Source: Aquabacterium olei | GTDB taxonomy: Bacteria; Pseudomonadota; Gammaproteobacteria; Burkholderiales; Burkholderiaceae_C | DNA: 64,000 nucleotides | Assembly (NCBI RefSeq): GCF_003100395.1 | Contig: NZ_CP029210.1 | Location: 2,914,001 to 2,978,000 of the forward strand | Direction: 5' to 3' | Part shown: positions 1-9,041 of the stretch, in pieces | Layout of the letters: every line of letters begins with the position of its first letter | Numbering within the stretch: position 1 is the stretch's first letter | The notes under the pieces: model-generated | Told to the model about the DNA's origin: nothing | The model's input: only the letters and a program-made list of their open reading frames with translations | Database searches by the model: none | Made by a program: the position numbers and the translations under genes

Positions 1-156
1 CTAGCAGCAAAGAAAATGGGGTTGCGCTGAGAGAAAGCAGGAGAATCCCCCGTCCCGTTGCGAGTTGCACACGCCTTACAAGCCGTTGCAAACATCCGCA
101 ATCTGATGCTTCTTGTCGAATCAGGGTGGTGTAACGGCGCGGATGCAACTGGTTTC

Positions 157-162
157 TATAAT
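157..162 (+). promoter_or_regulatory. -10 element (TATAAT) for mrcA
   Basis: A perfect TATAAT lies 23 bases before the mrcA start codon, which predicts a leader of roughly 17 nt. No convincing -35 hexamer is visible at 16-18 bp spacing. The remainder of positions 1-185 shows no clear gene. In related genomes pilM is transcribed divergently from here, but its start could not be placed. Confidence 0.5.
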
Positions 163-185
163 CCGCGCACCTTCCACGGTCAGAG

Positions 186-2591
186 ATGATGAGCGACACG
201 CAGCAGCCTTCCAGCCCCCCTTCTCCCAGCGGCGCCCCCCCGCGTGGTGGCCGCCCCTGGTGGGCCACGTGGCTGCTGCGGCCCCTTGCGGCCCTGTTCG
301 GGCTGGCCCTGGCCGGCGTGCTCTCCGTGCTGCTGCTGGCCGCACTCGGCCTGGCAGTCGCCTATCCCAACCTCCCCGAGGTGCGCGGCCTTGCAGATTA
401 CCGGCCCAAGATCCCACTGCGCGTCTATTCGTCGGACGGCGTGCTGATTGGCGAATACGGCGAGGAAAAACGTGAATTCACCCCGATCCGGGCCATCCCG
501 AAGGTGATGCGCGACGCCGTGCTGGCCATCGAAGACGCCCGTTTCTACCAGCACGGGGGGGTCGACTACGTCGGTGTGCTGCGTGCCGGACTGGCGAACT
601 TCAGCGAGTCGCGCAGCCAGGGTGCATCGACCATCACGATGCAGGTCGCGCGCAATTTCTATCTGCCCACCGAAAAAACGTTCACCCGCAAGATCTACGA
701 GATCCTGCTCGCGATCAAGATCGAGCGGCAGTTGAGCAAGGACCAGATCCTCGAGCTCTACATGAACCAGATCTATCTGGGGCAGCGGGCTTATGGTTTC
801 GCCGCGGCCTGCGACACCTACTTCGGCAAGCCCCTGCGCGAGATCACGATTGCCGAGGCGGCCATGCTGGCCGGCCTGCCCAAGGCCCCGTCGGCCTACA
901 ACCCGGTGCGCAACCCGAAGCGCGCGACGCTGCGCCAGCAGTACATCATCGACCGCATGCTGGAGAACGGCTTCATCACCGCCGACGAGCGCGATGTCGC
1001 CAAGGCAGAAGCGCTGCGCTACCGGACGAAGGCCCCGATCCCGCTGCACGCGGATTACGCGGCCGAAGCCGCTCGCCTGCTGATGATCGAGCAATACGGC
1101 GCCGAGGCCTACACCCGCGGCCTGAACGTCTACACGTCGATCGACATGGCAGAGCAGACCGCCGCCTGGACGGCCCTGCGCAAGGGCCTGCTGGACTTCG
1201 ACCGGCGCCAGGCGTGGCGCGGGCCACAGGGCTCCATCGAGCTGCCGAGCGACCCGAAGCAGGTGGACGTGCGCGTGGCCGAGGCCCTGGAAGACCACCC
1301 GGACAGCGACACGAACCGCGCCGCCGTGGTGCTGCAGGCCGAACCCCGTCAGATCGTGGCCGTGCTGCAGAGCGGCGAACAGCTGGTGATCGGCCCAGAG
1401 GGTCTGAAGGCCGTGGGTCAGGCCCTGACCGACAAGGCGAGCCCCAAGCATCAAATCCGTCGCGGCGCCATCATCCGGGTCAACCGCAACGGCGAAGGCA
1501 AATGGTTCGTGCAACAGCTGCCCGACGTCGAAGGCGCCTTTGTGTCGATGGACCCCCGCACGGGCCTCATCCGGGCCATGGTGGGCGGCTTCGATTTCCG
1601 CCGCAACAAGTTCAACCACGTCACCCAGGCGTGGCGGCAGCCGGGTTCGAGCTTCAAGCCCTTCATCTATTCGGCCGCCCTTGAAAAGGGGTTCACCCCT
1701 GCCACAACGGTCAATGACGCCCCGCTGTTCTTCGACACCGGCGTGACCGGCAGCCAGCCGTGGGAGCCCAAGAACTACGACGGCAAGTACGAAGGCCCGA
1801 TGTCGCTGCGCCGCGGGCTTGCAAAGTCCAAGAACATGATTTCGATCCGCGTGCTGAAGTCGGTCGGTGCGCGCTACGCCCAGGACTGGATCACGCGCTT
1901 CGGTTTCGACGCCGAGAAGCACCCGGCCTACCTGACGATGGCGCTGGGCGCCGGCTCGGTGACGCCGCTGCAGATGGCGAACGCCTATGCGGTCTTTGCC
2001 AACGGGGGCTACCGCGTGAACCCCATGCTGGTGACGCGCGTGACCGACAACCGCGGCATGGTGCTCGCTCAGAATCGCCCCACGCCGCTGGACGAACGCA
2101 TGCGCAGCATCGACGCCCGCAACGCGTTCATCATGAGCAGCCTGCTGCAGGAGGTGACCCGCTCGGGCACGGCCGCGCGCGCACAGGCCACCCTCAAGCG
2201 CCCCGACCTGTACGGCAAGACCGGCACGACCAACGACTCGATGGACGCCTGGTTTGCGGGCTACAGCAGCACCAATGTGGCGGTGGTGTGGATCGGCTAC
2301 GACCAGCCGCGCAAGCTGGGTGACCGCGAGACCGGCGGCGGGCTGGCGCTGCCCGTGTGGATCGAATTCATGGGCACGGCGCTGCGCGACGTCCCCGTGA
2401 CCGAGCCCGTGGTGCCGCCCGGCGTGGTGCAGATCGGCGGCGAGTGGTTCTACGAGGAATACACCGCCGGCACGGGGGTGCGCGAGCTGGCGCCGGACGG
2501 CAGTGAGAGCCCAGCCAGCGCGCCGCCGCCCACCTCGGCCGAGGAGAAGCGCGGCATTCTCGACATGTTCGGCGGCGACAAGCAGCCCTGA
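186..2591 (+). CDS. mrcA: Penicillin-binding protein 1A (bifunctional PG glycosyltransferase/transpeptidase)
   Basis: Class A PBP of 801 aa that polymerises and cross-links peptidoglycan at the periplasmic face of the inner membrane. A Pro-rich cytoplasmic tail is followed by one membrane anchor (about residues 28-58). The glycosyltransferase domain shows the EDxxFxxHxG motif with catalytic Glu near residue 116. An OB-like insert and the transpeptidase domain follow, with SxxK at about 488-491 (SSFK), an SKN motif and KTGTT at about 678. The length is normal for PBP1A. Two ATGs are adjacent at 186 and 189; either may be used. It converges on cyaY with a 16-bp gap. Confidence 0.97.
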   Translation: MMSDTQQPSSPPSPSGAPPRGGRPWWATWLLRPLAALFGLALAGVLSVLLLAALGLAVAYPNLPEVRGLADYRPKIPLRVYSSDGVLIGEYGEEKREFTPIRAIPKVMRDAVLAIEDARFYQHGGVDYVGVLRAGLANFSESRSQGASTITMQVARNFYLPTEKTFTRKIYEILLAIKIERQLSKDQILELYMNQIYLGQRAYGFAAACDTYFGKPLREITIAEAAMLAGLPKAPSAYNPVRNPKRATLRQQYIIDRMLENGFITADERDVAKAEALRYRTKAPIPLHADYAAEAARLLMIEQYGAEAYTRGLNVYTSIDMAEQTAAWTALRKGLLDFDRRQAWRGPQGSIELPSDPKQVDVRVAEALEDHPDSDTNRAAVVLQAEPRQIVAVLQSGEQLVIGPEGLKAVGQALTDKASPKHQIRRGAIIRVNRNGEGKWFVQQLPDVEGAFVSMDPRTGLIRAMVGGFDFRRNKFNHVTQAWRQPGSSFKPFIYSAALEKGFTPATTVNDAPLFFDTGVTGSQPWEPKNYDGKYEGPMSLRRGLAKSKNMISIRVLKSVGARYAQDWITRFGFDAEKHPAYLTMALGAGSVTPLQMANAYAVFANGGYRVNPMLVTRVTDNRGMVLAQNRPTPLDERMRSIDARNAFIMSSLLQEVTRSGTAARAQATLKRPDLYGKTGTTNDSMDAWFAGYSSTNVAVVWIGYDQPRKLGDRETGGGLALPVWIEFMGTALRDVPVTEPVVPPGVVQIGGEWFYEEYTAGTGVRELAPDGSESPASAPPPTSAEEKRGILDMFGGDKQP

Positions 2592-2607
2592 GCTGCCTCG
2601 CCTGCCG

Positions 2608-2970
2608 TCAGAACTGCAGGCCGGGGCAATTGCCCTGTTCGCTGGCGCAACTGGAAAGCAGGCTGAAGAATTCCTCGCCCGTGCGCGTGTCCAGCCACCG
2701 GCCCGTGGCAAGGTCGTGGCGGAAATGGAAGCCGCCGCGCCGGGCCGCGAGCCACAGCTCGTGCAACGGCGGCTGCGCATTGACGATGAGCTGACTGCGG
2801 TTCGGCAGCGACAACGTGATCATGCTGCCCGTGCGCGCCGAGTCGATGTCGATCACGTCGTCCTCCAGCCAGCGGTCCACGGTGGTTTCGATGCGCGCGA
2901 GCGCGACCCGGATCGCCTCGTCGTACTGGGCGTCGGTGAGCCCGGAGGTCGTATCGAGGGAGGTGCTCAT
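2608..2970 (-). CDS. cyaY: Iron donor protein CyaY (bacterial frataxin)
   Basis: Small acidic cytoplasmic protein of 120 aa in the frataxin family. It binds iron and modulates Fe-S cluster assembly by the IscS/IscU machinery. The first helix is rich in Asp/Glu (the LEDDVIDID region), and the core shows the frataxin pattern of MITLSLPN, QLIVN, LHELWLA and GGFHF followed by a Trp. The length fits the family (about 105-120 aa). It is divergent from lptM with only 24 bp between the start codons, so promoters overlap. An AAGGAT sequence lies upstream of the ATG. Confidence 0.93.
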   Translation of the reverse strand: MSTSLDTTSGLTDAQYDEAIRVALARIETTVDRWLEDDVIDIDSARTGSMITLSLPNRSQLIVNAQPPLHELWLAARRGGFHFRHDLATGRWLDTRTGEEFFSLLSSCASEQGNCPGLQF

Positions 2971-2982
2971 GGCAGGGATCCT

Positions 2983-2988
2983 TAGAAT
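2983..2988 (+). promoter_or_regulatory. -10 element (TAGAAT) at -12 to -7 of lptM ATG
   Basis: TAGAAT matches five of six consensus bases and occupies exactly -12 to -7 relative to the A of the lptM start codon. Transcription would therefore begin on the ATG and give a leaderless mRNA. No good -35 hexamer is seen. The element lies within the 24-bp gap to divergent cyaY. Confidence 0.45.
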
Positions 2989-2994
2989 GTCGGA

Positions 2995-3210
2995 ATGAGT
3001 CGCAAGTTCGAAATTCTAGGCAGCCCGGAACCGCAAGGGCACCGCACCGACCGATCTCCACTGAAAACGTGGGGCCGGCGCCGCGCCGTTGTGGCGTGCG
3101 CGCTGCTTGGCGTCCTCGCGGGCCTGTCGGCCTGCGGCCAGAAAGGCTCGCTCTACCTGCCCGACCGAGACGGCAGCGAACCGCCACCCCCAACCCTCCC
3201 CAGAAAATGA
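2995..3210 (+). CDS. lptM: LPS translocon maturation lipoprotein LptM (YifL-like)
   Basis: Small lipoprotein of 71 aa. A basic N-region and hydrophobic core lead to the lipobox LSAC with the acylated Cys near residue 47, followed by the family signature GQKGSLYLP. LptM/YifL proteins assist maturation of the outer-membrane LptD/LptE LPS translocon, and lptM next to lysA is the normal betaproteobacterial order. The N-region of about 30 residues is long for a lipoprotein; no better in-frame start was found (a GTG at 3091 would lack basic residues). Its stop overlaps the lysA start (ATGA), so the two are translationally coupled. Confidence 0.85.
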   Translation: MSRKFEILGSPEPQGHRTDRSPLKTWGRRRAVVACALLGVLAGLSACGQKGSLYLPDRDGSEPPPPTLPRK

Positions 3211-4478
3211 CCCTTCCCGGCTCCCCCTTCCTGGCCTACCGCGGCAATGACCTTCACCTGGAAGGCGTTTCGCTGAAGGCCCTTGCTCAGACGCACGGCA
3301 CGCCGCTGTACGTGTACTCGCGCCAGGCCATGCTCGCGGCGCTCGCGCCCTATCAGAAGGCGCTGCAGGGCCGTCCTCACCTCGTCTGCTACGCGGTGAA
3401 GGCCAACTCGAACCTCGCCGTGCTGCAAACCTTTGCCGAGGCCGGCTGCGGCTTCGACATCGTGTCGGGCGGCGAGCTGGCCCGCGTGCTGGCCGCCGGC
3501 GGCGATCCGGCCAAGGTCGTCTTCTCGGGCGTGGGCAAGACGCGCGCCGAGATGAAGCAGGTCCTGGAGGCCGGCGTGCGCTGCTTCAACGTGGAGAGCA
3601 CCGCTGAACTGGAGGTGCTTTCGCAAGTGGCCTCGGGCCTGGGGCGCACGGCACAAGTCAGCCTGCGCGTGAATCCGGATGTGGATGCCGGCACGCACCC
3701 CTATATCTCGACCGGACTGAAAGGCAACAAGTTCGGCGTGGCGCACGAACTGGCTCTGGCCACCTACCGCCGCGCAGCCAGCCTGCCTGGCATCGCGGTG
3801 ACGGGGATCGACTGCCACATCGGCTCGCAGATCACCGAGGTGTCGCCTTACCTTGACGCCCTGGATCGCGTGCTGGACCTGGTCGAAGCCATCGAGGCGG
3901 CCGGCGTGCCGATCCACCATCTGGACCTGGGCGGTGGCCTGGGCATCACCTACACCGACGAGACGCCACCCGGCGCCGACGTGCTGATCGGCCAGCTGCT
4001 GGCCCGCATTGACGCGCGTGGCCATGGCCACCGCGAGCTGCTGTTCGAGCCGGGTCGCTCGCTGGTCGGGAACGCCGGGGTGCTGCTCACCGAGGTGATG
4101 TACCTCAAGCCGGGCGAGCACAAGAACTTCTGCGTGGTGGACGCGGCGATGAACGACCTGGCGCGCCCGGCGCTGTACGAAGCGTGGATGGCCATCGTGA
4201 ACACGCAGGTTCGCGAAGGCGACGCGCCGGTGTGGGACGTGGTGGGGCCGGTGTGCGAATCGGGTGACTGGCTGGGGCGCGACCGCGCGCTGGCCGTGCA
4301 GCCGGGCGACGTGCTGGCTGTGCTGTCGGCCGGAGCGTATGGCATGACCATGGCCAGCAACTACAACACGCGCGGGCGGGCCGCCGAATTGATGGTGGAC
4401 GGCGAGCAGGTGTGGGTGGTGCGCGAGCGCGAGGCCGTGAACGACCTGTTCCGCCTGGAACGCCGACTGCCGCGTTGA
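3207..4478 (+). CDS. lysA: Diaminopimelate decarboxylase
   Basis: PLP enzyme of 423 aa catalysing the last step of lysine synthesis, meso-DAP to L-lysine plus CO2. A fold III decarboxylase signature is visible: YAVKAN with the PLP lysine near residue 65, the HIGSQ segment, the Gly-rich phosphate site GGGLGI, EPGRS, and the C-terminal catalytic CESGD. The start at 3207 is chosen because it overlaps the lptM stop and gives the conserved N-terminus before TPLYVYS. The frame is open 46 codons further upstream, but that part lies inside lptM. A strong terminator follows. Confidence 0.96.
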   Translation: MTLPGSPFLAYRGNDLHLEGVSLKALAQTHGTPLYVYSRQAMLAALAPYQKALQGRPHLVCYAVKANSNLAVLQTFAEAGCGFDIVSGGELARVLAAGGDPAKVVFSGVGKTRAEMKQVLEAGVRCFNVESTAELEVLSQVASGLGRTAQVSLRVNPDVDAGTHPYISTGLKGNKFGVAHELALATYRRAASLPGIAVTGIDCHIGSQITEVSPYLDALDRVLDLVEAIEAAGVPIHHLDLGGGLGITYTDETPPGADVLIGQLLARIDARGHGHRELLFEPGRSLVGNAGVLLTEVMYLKPGEHKNFCVVDAAMNDLARPALYEAWMAIVNTQVREGDAPVWDVVGPVCESGDWLGRDRALAVQPGDVLAVLSAGAYGMTMASNYNTRGRAAELMVDGEQVWVVREREAVNDLFRLERRLPR

Positions 4479-4505
4479 GCACACGGGCCGCATGGCCAGC
4501 ATGAC

Positions 4506-4531
4506 AAAGGGGCGCCACAGGCGCCCCTTTT
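4506..4531 (+). terminator. Rho-independent terminator after lysA
   Basis: An 11-bp stem (AAAGGGGCGCC paired with GGCGCCCCTTT), a 3-nt loop and a short T-run. The reverse strand also gives a GC stem followed by TTTG, so it may stop transcription from both sides. Confidence 0.85.
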
Positions 4532-4561
4532 GCTTGTTGTTGTCGGGTCTGAACGGGAAGA

Positions 4562-4577
4562 CCGCCCCGAAGGGCGG
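4562..4577 (-). terminator. TTCG-tetraloop hairpin downstream of porin
   Basis: On the minus strand CCGCCC-TTCG-GGGCGG forms a 6-bp stem closed by a stable TTCG tetraloop, about 40 nt after the porin stop. No clean T-run follows, so it may be a weak terminator or a 3'-end stabiliser. Confidence 0.45.
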
Positions 4578-4616
4578 CTCCGTTTCTTCTTTTTATTGTC
4601 TCCTCGTCACCGAAGA

Positions 4617-5936
4617 TCAGAAGCTGTGGCGGATGCCGGCGCCCACGTAGCGGGCGGTGCCGCCGGGGTTGATGCCCGCGCCAGCGAAGACCGGGGTCTC
4701 GCGGAAGCCGAAGGTAGTGGCAATGACGTTCGGACCGCCAGCGATCGTGCCGATCGCTCCTGCGAAACCTGCGTCAGCGCGCTGGCCTTCATCGTCACGG
4801 ATCTGGACAGCACGGGCGAACAGCGAGGTCCGCTTCGACAGGGCGTATTCGGCGCCCAGCATCAGCCCGGTGTCCTTGCCCTTCGTGAAGTTGGCGAACT
4901 TGATCTGCGAGGCCTGCGCCGAGAAGGTCCACTTGTCCATCGGGATACGGGTGCCGACGGCAAAGAAGCGCAGACGCATGTGGTCGTCGCTCGTGGTGAA
5001 GTCATACCGACCTTGACCAAACGCACCGTCGATCATGATGCCGTTCTCGAACGTGTACTTCGCACCAAGGTTGGCCGCGTCGTAACGCTCCAGCTTGTAG
5101 GTGGAAGCAACCAGAGCACCGCCGCTGAATACACCGAACGATGCACCGCCAAACTGGTTACGGTGCAGACCCAAGGTAACGTTGAAATTGGGGCTGAAAG
5201 CGTAGTTACCGAAGGCGCCGAGCGCACGCCCAGTGTTCGTCGCGGACTCGGCACCAGCGCTAGCCGCACCCAAGATGCCACCCACCGTTGAAGTTACCTG
5301 GGCGCCACGAGCCGCAGAAACCACGCCCAGCGAGCCAGCATTCGGGGAGTACGCGACTGAGCCCGTGAAGCCACCGGCCTGCACCCAGTAGCTCACCTGG
5401 TTATCCCAACGAACCTGAAGGTTATTCGTGGCACCGCCCTCAATGAACAAGTCGGTCGCGCCGAAACGCTCGCCCGTCACGAATGCGGTCGAATAGAAGA
5501 TCGGGGCGTACTGACGGCCGAGACGAATCTCGCCGTAGGGTGTGGTCAGGCCAACGTAGCTCTGACGGCCGAAGATTCGACCATCTTGGCTCAGGCCGCC
5601 GGTGTCGTGGCTCAATTGCCCTTCCAGGACGAACGAGGCTTTGAAACCACCGCCCATGTCTTCCGTGCCGCGGAAACCGAAAGAGGTCTGCGAGGTTGCA
5701 CTTGGCGAAACACGAGACACAGTCGAGTCAGTGCCTTGGGTGGCTGCTGCAGCAGACTGACCATTCAAAACAGGCAAGGTGCCATTCAGCAGCGGGACAC
5801 CAGCGGTCTTGTGAACGTTGTCGAAGCTGACGTCGGCGTTGCCGTAGAGGGTCAGGCTCGACTGGGCAAACGCTGCACCAGCGCCGAAGGTGGCCAGGGC
5901 CAGCGTGACAGCGCTGGTGAGGACGGATTTCTGCAT
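4617..5936 (-). CDS. Outer-membrane porin (Porin_4 / Burkholderiales OmpC-like)
   Basis: Trimeric general-porin type protein of 439 aa. A Sec signal peptide ends at about residue 24 (AAFA-QSS) and the mature protein begins SSLTLYGNADVSFDN, the classical betaproteobacterial porin start. It has typical SRFG-like turns (FGFRGTEDMGGG, RQSYVGLTTPYGEIRLGRQ) and ends in HSF with the terminal Phe needed for BAM insertion. The length is above the usual 340-400 aa. A good ribosome site (AAGGAG) precedes the ATG. Substrate specificity cannot be read from sequence. Upstream bases 5937-6164 hold its promoter region and no gene. Confidence 0.92.
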   Translation of the reverse strand: MQKSVLTSAVTLALATFGAGAAFAQSSLTLYGNADVSFDNVHKTAGVPLLNGTLPVLNGQSAAAATQGTDSTVSRVSPSATSQTSFGFRGTEDMGGGFKASFVLEGQLSHDTGGLSQDGRIFGRQSYVGLTTPYGEIRLGRQYAPIFYSTAFVTGERFGATDLFIEGGATNNLQVRWDNQVSYWVQAGGFTGSVAYSPNAGSLGVVSAARGAQVTSTVGGILGAASAGAESATNTGRALGAFGNYAFSPNFNVTLGLHRNQFGGASFGVFSGGALVASTYKLERYDAANLGAKYTFENGIMIDGAFGQGRYDFTTSDDHMRLRFFAVGTRIPMDKWTFSAQASQIKFANFTKGKDTGLMLGAEYALSKRTSLFARAVQIRDDEGQRADAGFAGAIGTIAGGPNVIATTFGFRETPVFAGAGINPGGTARYVGAGIRHSF

Positions 5937-6164
5937 TTGTTTCTCCTTGGTACCCCCTCAGCAGAGGGACGAAGAAATTGTTGCGGAACGGTCGTTTGCC
6001 GCCTCTTGAGGTTTACGCGATGTGTCGCGAAATGACTACACCCGATGGGGGAGGTTTGACCTGCTGGGTTAAGTCGTTGAGGTGAAAGGCGAATGCATGC
6101 GGCGATGGAAAGCGCCAGCGCCCGCTATGGGAAGGGCTGAATTCACGCCCTGCGCACGGTCATG

Positions 6165-6189
6165 AAAAAAGGGCCCGAAGGCCCTTTTT
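6165..6189 (-). terminator. Rho-independent terminator of second porin
   Basis: A 10-bp stem (AAAAAGGGCC / GGCCCTTTTT) with a TTCG loop on the minus strand, ending in six T residues and lying about 20 nt after the stop codon at 6211. Confidence 0.9.
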
Positions 6190-6210
6190 GGAATGTCCGA
6201 TTAACTTGAA

Positions 6211-7302
6211 TCAGAACTTGTGGGCCACGCCCACAGCCAGACCACGGGCGGTGTTGCCAGCGGTGTTGGCGTAGCTGGCTACACCCAGGCTCGACGCGTC
6301 GCCGTTGTTCACGTTGGTGAACAGGCCGTAGACCGAGGTGCGCTTCGACAGGGCGTACACACCCTTCAAAGCGACGATGGTGGCGTTATCAGCATCGCCG
6401 GCAACGGTAGGTGCGCCATTAGCGTCAGCGCTAGTGTTCTTGGCCTTGGCCACCGAAGCCTGGACAGCGAATTGCTGGCTCACCGGCACGTCAACACGAA
6501 TGCCATACACGCGGCGGATTTCAGCGGCGTCAGTGGTCTTGTCCATGTTGTAGTAACCGGTCAGCTTTGCCACGGCAAAGTCATAACCCGCGTACACCAG
6601 CGCCGCGGAGTCCTTCACCGAACCGGCAGCGTTTGCCTTGCCGTTGACGTAGCCCAGACCTGCGACGAGACCGTTGGCAGCGTACTGAGCATTCAGGCCC
6701 CAGGTCTTGCCGATATCGCCACCCGTTTCACCGCCGCCGCTACCGGCGATTGTGTTCGTCGTGCCGTCAGCTTGCGTGCTGTATTGCACCTGAGCGCTCA
6801 GGCCCGGCAACAGGGTGGGCAGGACATAGGTGATGGCATTGTCCAGGCGACGATACTTGTTCGAGGCAAACGTATTAACGATGCGCAGATCGTCGTAGCC
6901 TTGAGCGCCCAGCAGCGAGGTGTTACCAGCGATCATGCCGATCGAGGAATCCTGACGGCCCAGACGCAGTTCGCCGAAGCCACCAGACAGACCCAGCCAT
7001 GCGGCGCGGTCAAAGAAGCGACCGTTGCTGCCGCTCACACCGGTGTCCGACTTCACGCCGGTTTCCAGAACGAAGTTGCCCTTCAGGCCACCACCCAGGT
7101 CTTCCGTGCCACGGAAGCCCAGGCGCGACGTCGCCAGGTTGTCCGACGACACACGGGTCACGGTGTTGGAGCCTGCGGCGGCAGTGCCGCCCTTGACGCT
7201 TTCCAGCGAGGCATCGACCACGCCGTACAGGGTGACGGACGATTGAGCGAAGGAAGCAGAGGATGCGGCGATGGCAGCCAGAGCCAGCAGAGTCTTTTTC
7301 AT
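6211..7302 (-). CDS. Outer-membrane porin (Porin_4 family)
   Basis: Second porin, 363 aa, in tandem with the one at 4617-5936 and separated from it by its own terminator, so the two are expressed separately. The signal peptide ([19 protein letters not shown]) is cleaved before [26 protein letters not shown] and [15 protein letters not shown] are hallmark porin segments, and the C-terminus is HKF. GGAGAA stands 6 nt before the ATG as ribosome site. It is divergent from ruvB across a 311-bp control region. Confidence 0.93.
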   Translation of the reverse strand: MKKTLLALAAIAASSASFAQSSVTLYGVVDASLESVKGGTAAAGSNTVTRVSSDNLATSRLGFRGTEDLGGGLKGNFVLETGVKSDTGVSGSNGRFFDRAAWLGLSGGFGELRLGRQDSSIGMIAGNTSLLGAQGYDDLRIVNTFASNKYRRLDNAITYVLPTLLPGLSAQVQYSTQADGTTNTIAGSGGGETGGDIGKTWGLNAQYAANGLVAGLGYVNGKANAAGSVKDSAALVYAGYDFAVAKLTGYYNMDKTTDAAEIRRVYGIRVDVPVSQQFAVQASVAKAKNTSADANGAPTVAGDADNATIVALKGVYALSKRTSVYGLFTNVNNGDASSLGVASYANTAGNTARGLAVGVAHKF

Positions 7303-7613
7303 GGACTTCTCCAGTTAGTTTCGAACGCTTCAGACGGTTGCGATGGGGACCACAACGGATTCACCGTGTGAAAACTTGCCGACGCGAAAACGGGCAGGTC
7401 CGTCTGAAACTGAGATGCATTGCAGCAGACTTCTTCCGGCAAGGTGATGACACGGTTGTCATAAACGGGTCTCTCGGCCGGGCCACGTTGCCCGCCCGCA
7501 ACAATAATGTCCGAACAACTCATCATTCGACCTTGAGGCGGGGGCGGCGTCACGCCGGAAGAATGGCGGCACCAAGGCCGCCATCCGAAGCGAGATCGGC
7601 CGATAATCACTGT
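7303..7613. promoter_or_regulatory. Divergent porin/ruvB control region
   Basis: A 311-bp non-coding stretch with no ORF that looks real. It holds a perfect 6-bp dyad, ATGACA-CGGT-TGTCAT, at 7447-7462, about 145 bp from the porin start. It also holds the ruvB -10 element at its right end. I could not place the porin -35/-10 with confidence. Confidence 0.4.
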
Positions 7614-7625
7614 ATGAGTATCCAG
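7602..7625 (+). promoter_or_regulatory. ruvB -10 (GATAAT) and degenerate LexA-like half-sites
   Basis: GATAAT at 7602-7607 lies at -12 to -7 of the ruvB ATG, predicting a leaderless transcript. CTGT-N8-CCAG at 7610-7625 overlaps the start codon and differs from the LexA core CTGT-N8-ACAG by one base. ruvB is a classical SOS gene elsewhere, so the resemblance may be functional, but the interior is poorly conserved. Confidence 0.35.
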
Positions 7626-8729
7626 ACCGACGACTTCAGTCCGGCCCCCGCCCGCAAGGCTCGCACCGCGGGTGGGGCCTCGCCCTTCCTGGAAGAGCTG
7701 GGAGGCGCAGACCGTGTGGTGGGCGCTTCCGTGGCGTCCAGCAACGAGGATGCGCTGGAACGGGCGCTGCGCCCGAAGGATCTGGACGAGTATGTGGGAC
7801 AGGCGAAGGCGCGCGAGCAGCTGGAGATCTTCATCGGTGCGGCGCGCAAGCGTCAGGAGGCGCTCGACCACGTGCTGCTGTTCGGCCCGCCGGGGCTGGG
7901 CAAGACGACGCTGAGCCACATCATCGCGACCGAGCTGGGCGTGAACCTGCGCCAGACCTCGGGCCCGGTGCTGGAAAAGCCGAAGGACCTGGCGGCCATC
8001 CTGACCAACCTCGAGCGACACGATGTGCTGTTCATCGACGAAATCCACCGCCTGAGCCCCGTGGTCGAGGAAATCCTCTACCCCGCGCTGGAGGACTACC
8101 AGATCGACATCATGATCGGTGAAGGGCCGGCGGCGCGCTCGATCAAGCTGGATCTGCAGCCGTTCACGCTGGTGGGCGCCACCACGCGGGCCGGCATGCT
8201 GACCAACCCCTTGCGGGATCGCTTCGGCATCGTCGCGCGGCTGGAGTTCTATTCGGCCGAGGAACTGGGCCGCATCGTGACGCGCTCGGCCCGGCTGCTG
8301 GGCGCGCCGATCGACGAAGAAGGCGCGATGGAGGTGGCGCGACGTTCACGGGGCACCCCCCGGATCGCGAACCGCCTGCTGCGGCGCGTGCGCGACTATG
8401 CCGAGGTCAAGGGCGACGGGCGCATCACCCGGCCCATGGCCGACAAGGCCCTGGCCATGCTGGACGTGGACCCGGTGGGCTTTGACGTGATGGACCGCAA
8501 GCTGCTGGAGGCCATCATCCACCGCTTCGATGGCGGGCCGGTGGGGCTGGACAACGTGGCGGCGGCCATTGGCGAGGCACGCGACACGATCGAAGACGTG
8601 ATCGAGCCGTATCTGATTCAGCAAGGCTACCTGCAGCGTACGCCGCGCGGCCGCGTGGCCACGGCAACGGCGTTCCGGCATCTGGGGCTGCAGCCGCCAC
8701 AGGCTGGCGACCTGCTGGACGGGATCTGA
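7614..8729 (+). CDS. ruvB: Holliday junction branch migration helicase RuvB
   Basis: AAA+ ATPase of 371 aa that drives branch migration of Holliday junctions together with RuvA. Walker [10 protein letters not shown] is at about residues 91-99, Walker B is FIDEIHRL, sensor 1 is GATTRAG, the arginine-finger region is PLRDRFG, and the C-terminal winged-helix domain ends RTPRGR. The N-terminus has about 40 extra residues before the conserved [11 protein letters not shown]. The ATG at 7614 is the start that begins MSIQTDD. No ruvA or ruvC lies next to it here. A GC hairpin without a T-run (8736-8754) follows. Confidence 0.96.
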   Translation: MSIQTDDFSPAPARKARTAGGASPFLEELGGADRVVGASVASSNEDALERALRPKDLDEYVGQAKAREQLEIFIGAARKRQEALDHVLLFGPPGLGKTTLSHIIATELGVNLRQTSGPVLEKPKDLAAILTNLERHDVLFIDEIHRLSPVVEEILYPALEDYQIDIMIGEGPAARSIKLDLQPFTLVGATTRAGMLTNPLRDRFGIVARLEFYSAEELGRIVTRSARLLGAPIDEEGAMEVARRSRGTPRIANRLLRRVRDYAEVKGDGRITRPMADKALAMLDVDPVGFDVMDRKLLEAIIHRFDGGPVGLDNVAAAIGEARDTIEDVIEPYLIQQGYLQRTPRGRVATATAFRHLGLQPPQAGDLLDGI

Positions 8730-8735
8730 CTGGGC

Positions 8736-8754
8736 GCGGCCCGCCGAGGGCCGC
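8736..8754. other. GC hairpin between convergent ruvB and tusA-like gene
   Basis: GCGGCCC-GCCGA-GGGCCGC, a 7-bp stem without a T-run, in the 34-bp gap between two convergent stop codons. It may act as a weak bidirectional end. Confidence 0.4.
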
Positions 8755-8763
8755 CTCGACAAT

Positions 8764-9009
8764 TCAGCGGCGACGCAGCAGGTGGACGAATTCCTCGCGG
8801 CCCTCGGCCTCGTCGGCCTGCTGGTCGATCAGTTCGTTGCCTGTCTGGCGGGCAAAGGCCTGGAAGTCGCGCACGGAACCGGGGTCGGTGGCGAGCACCT
8901 TGAGGACTTCGCCGCTGTGCATGTCGGACAGCGCCTTCTTGGCCTTGAGGATGGGCAGCGGACACGTCAGGCCGCGGGCGTCGAGTTCTTTGGCGATGGT
9001 GATGGACAT
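8764..9009 (-). CDS. TusA-family sulfurtransferase (SirA/YeeD-like)
   Basis: Small soluble protein of 81 aa. The N-terminal strand-helix has the CPxP signature (LTCPLPIL) with the persulfide-carrying Cys at residue 16, followed by KAKKALSDMHSGEVLKVLATDPGSVRDF, split here by helices typical of the family. TusA proteins relay sulfur from cysteine desulfurase to tRNA thiolation or other acceptors. It lies 32 bp downstream of cysM on the same strand, so the pair is probably co-transcribed and joined by sulfur metabolism. Whether it is the tRNA-thiolation TusA or a paralogue cannot be decided. Confidence 0.85.
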   Translation of the reverse strand: MSITIAKELDARGLTCPLPILKAKKALSDMHSGEVLKVLATDPGSVRDFQAFARQTGNELIDQQADEAEGREEFVHLLRRR

Positions 9010-9041
9010 GGCTGGTGCCTTTTCAGGGGGAGCGCCGGTCG

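Noticed and set aside
1..95. Possible pilM start on the minus strand at the left edge
   Set aside because: A frame from 95 to the edge is open for 31 codons, but it does not resemble PilM and has no ribosome site. The gene probably starts outside the window.
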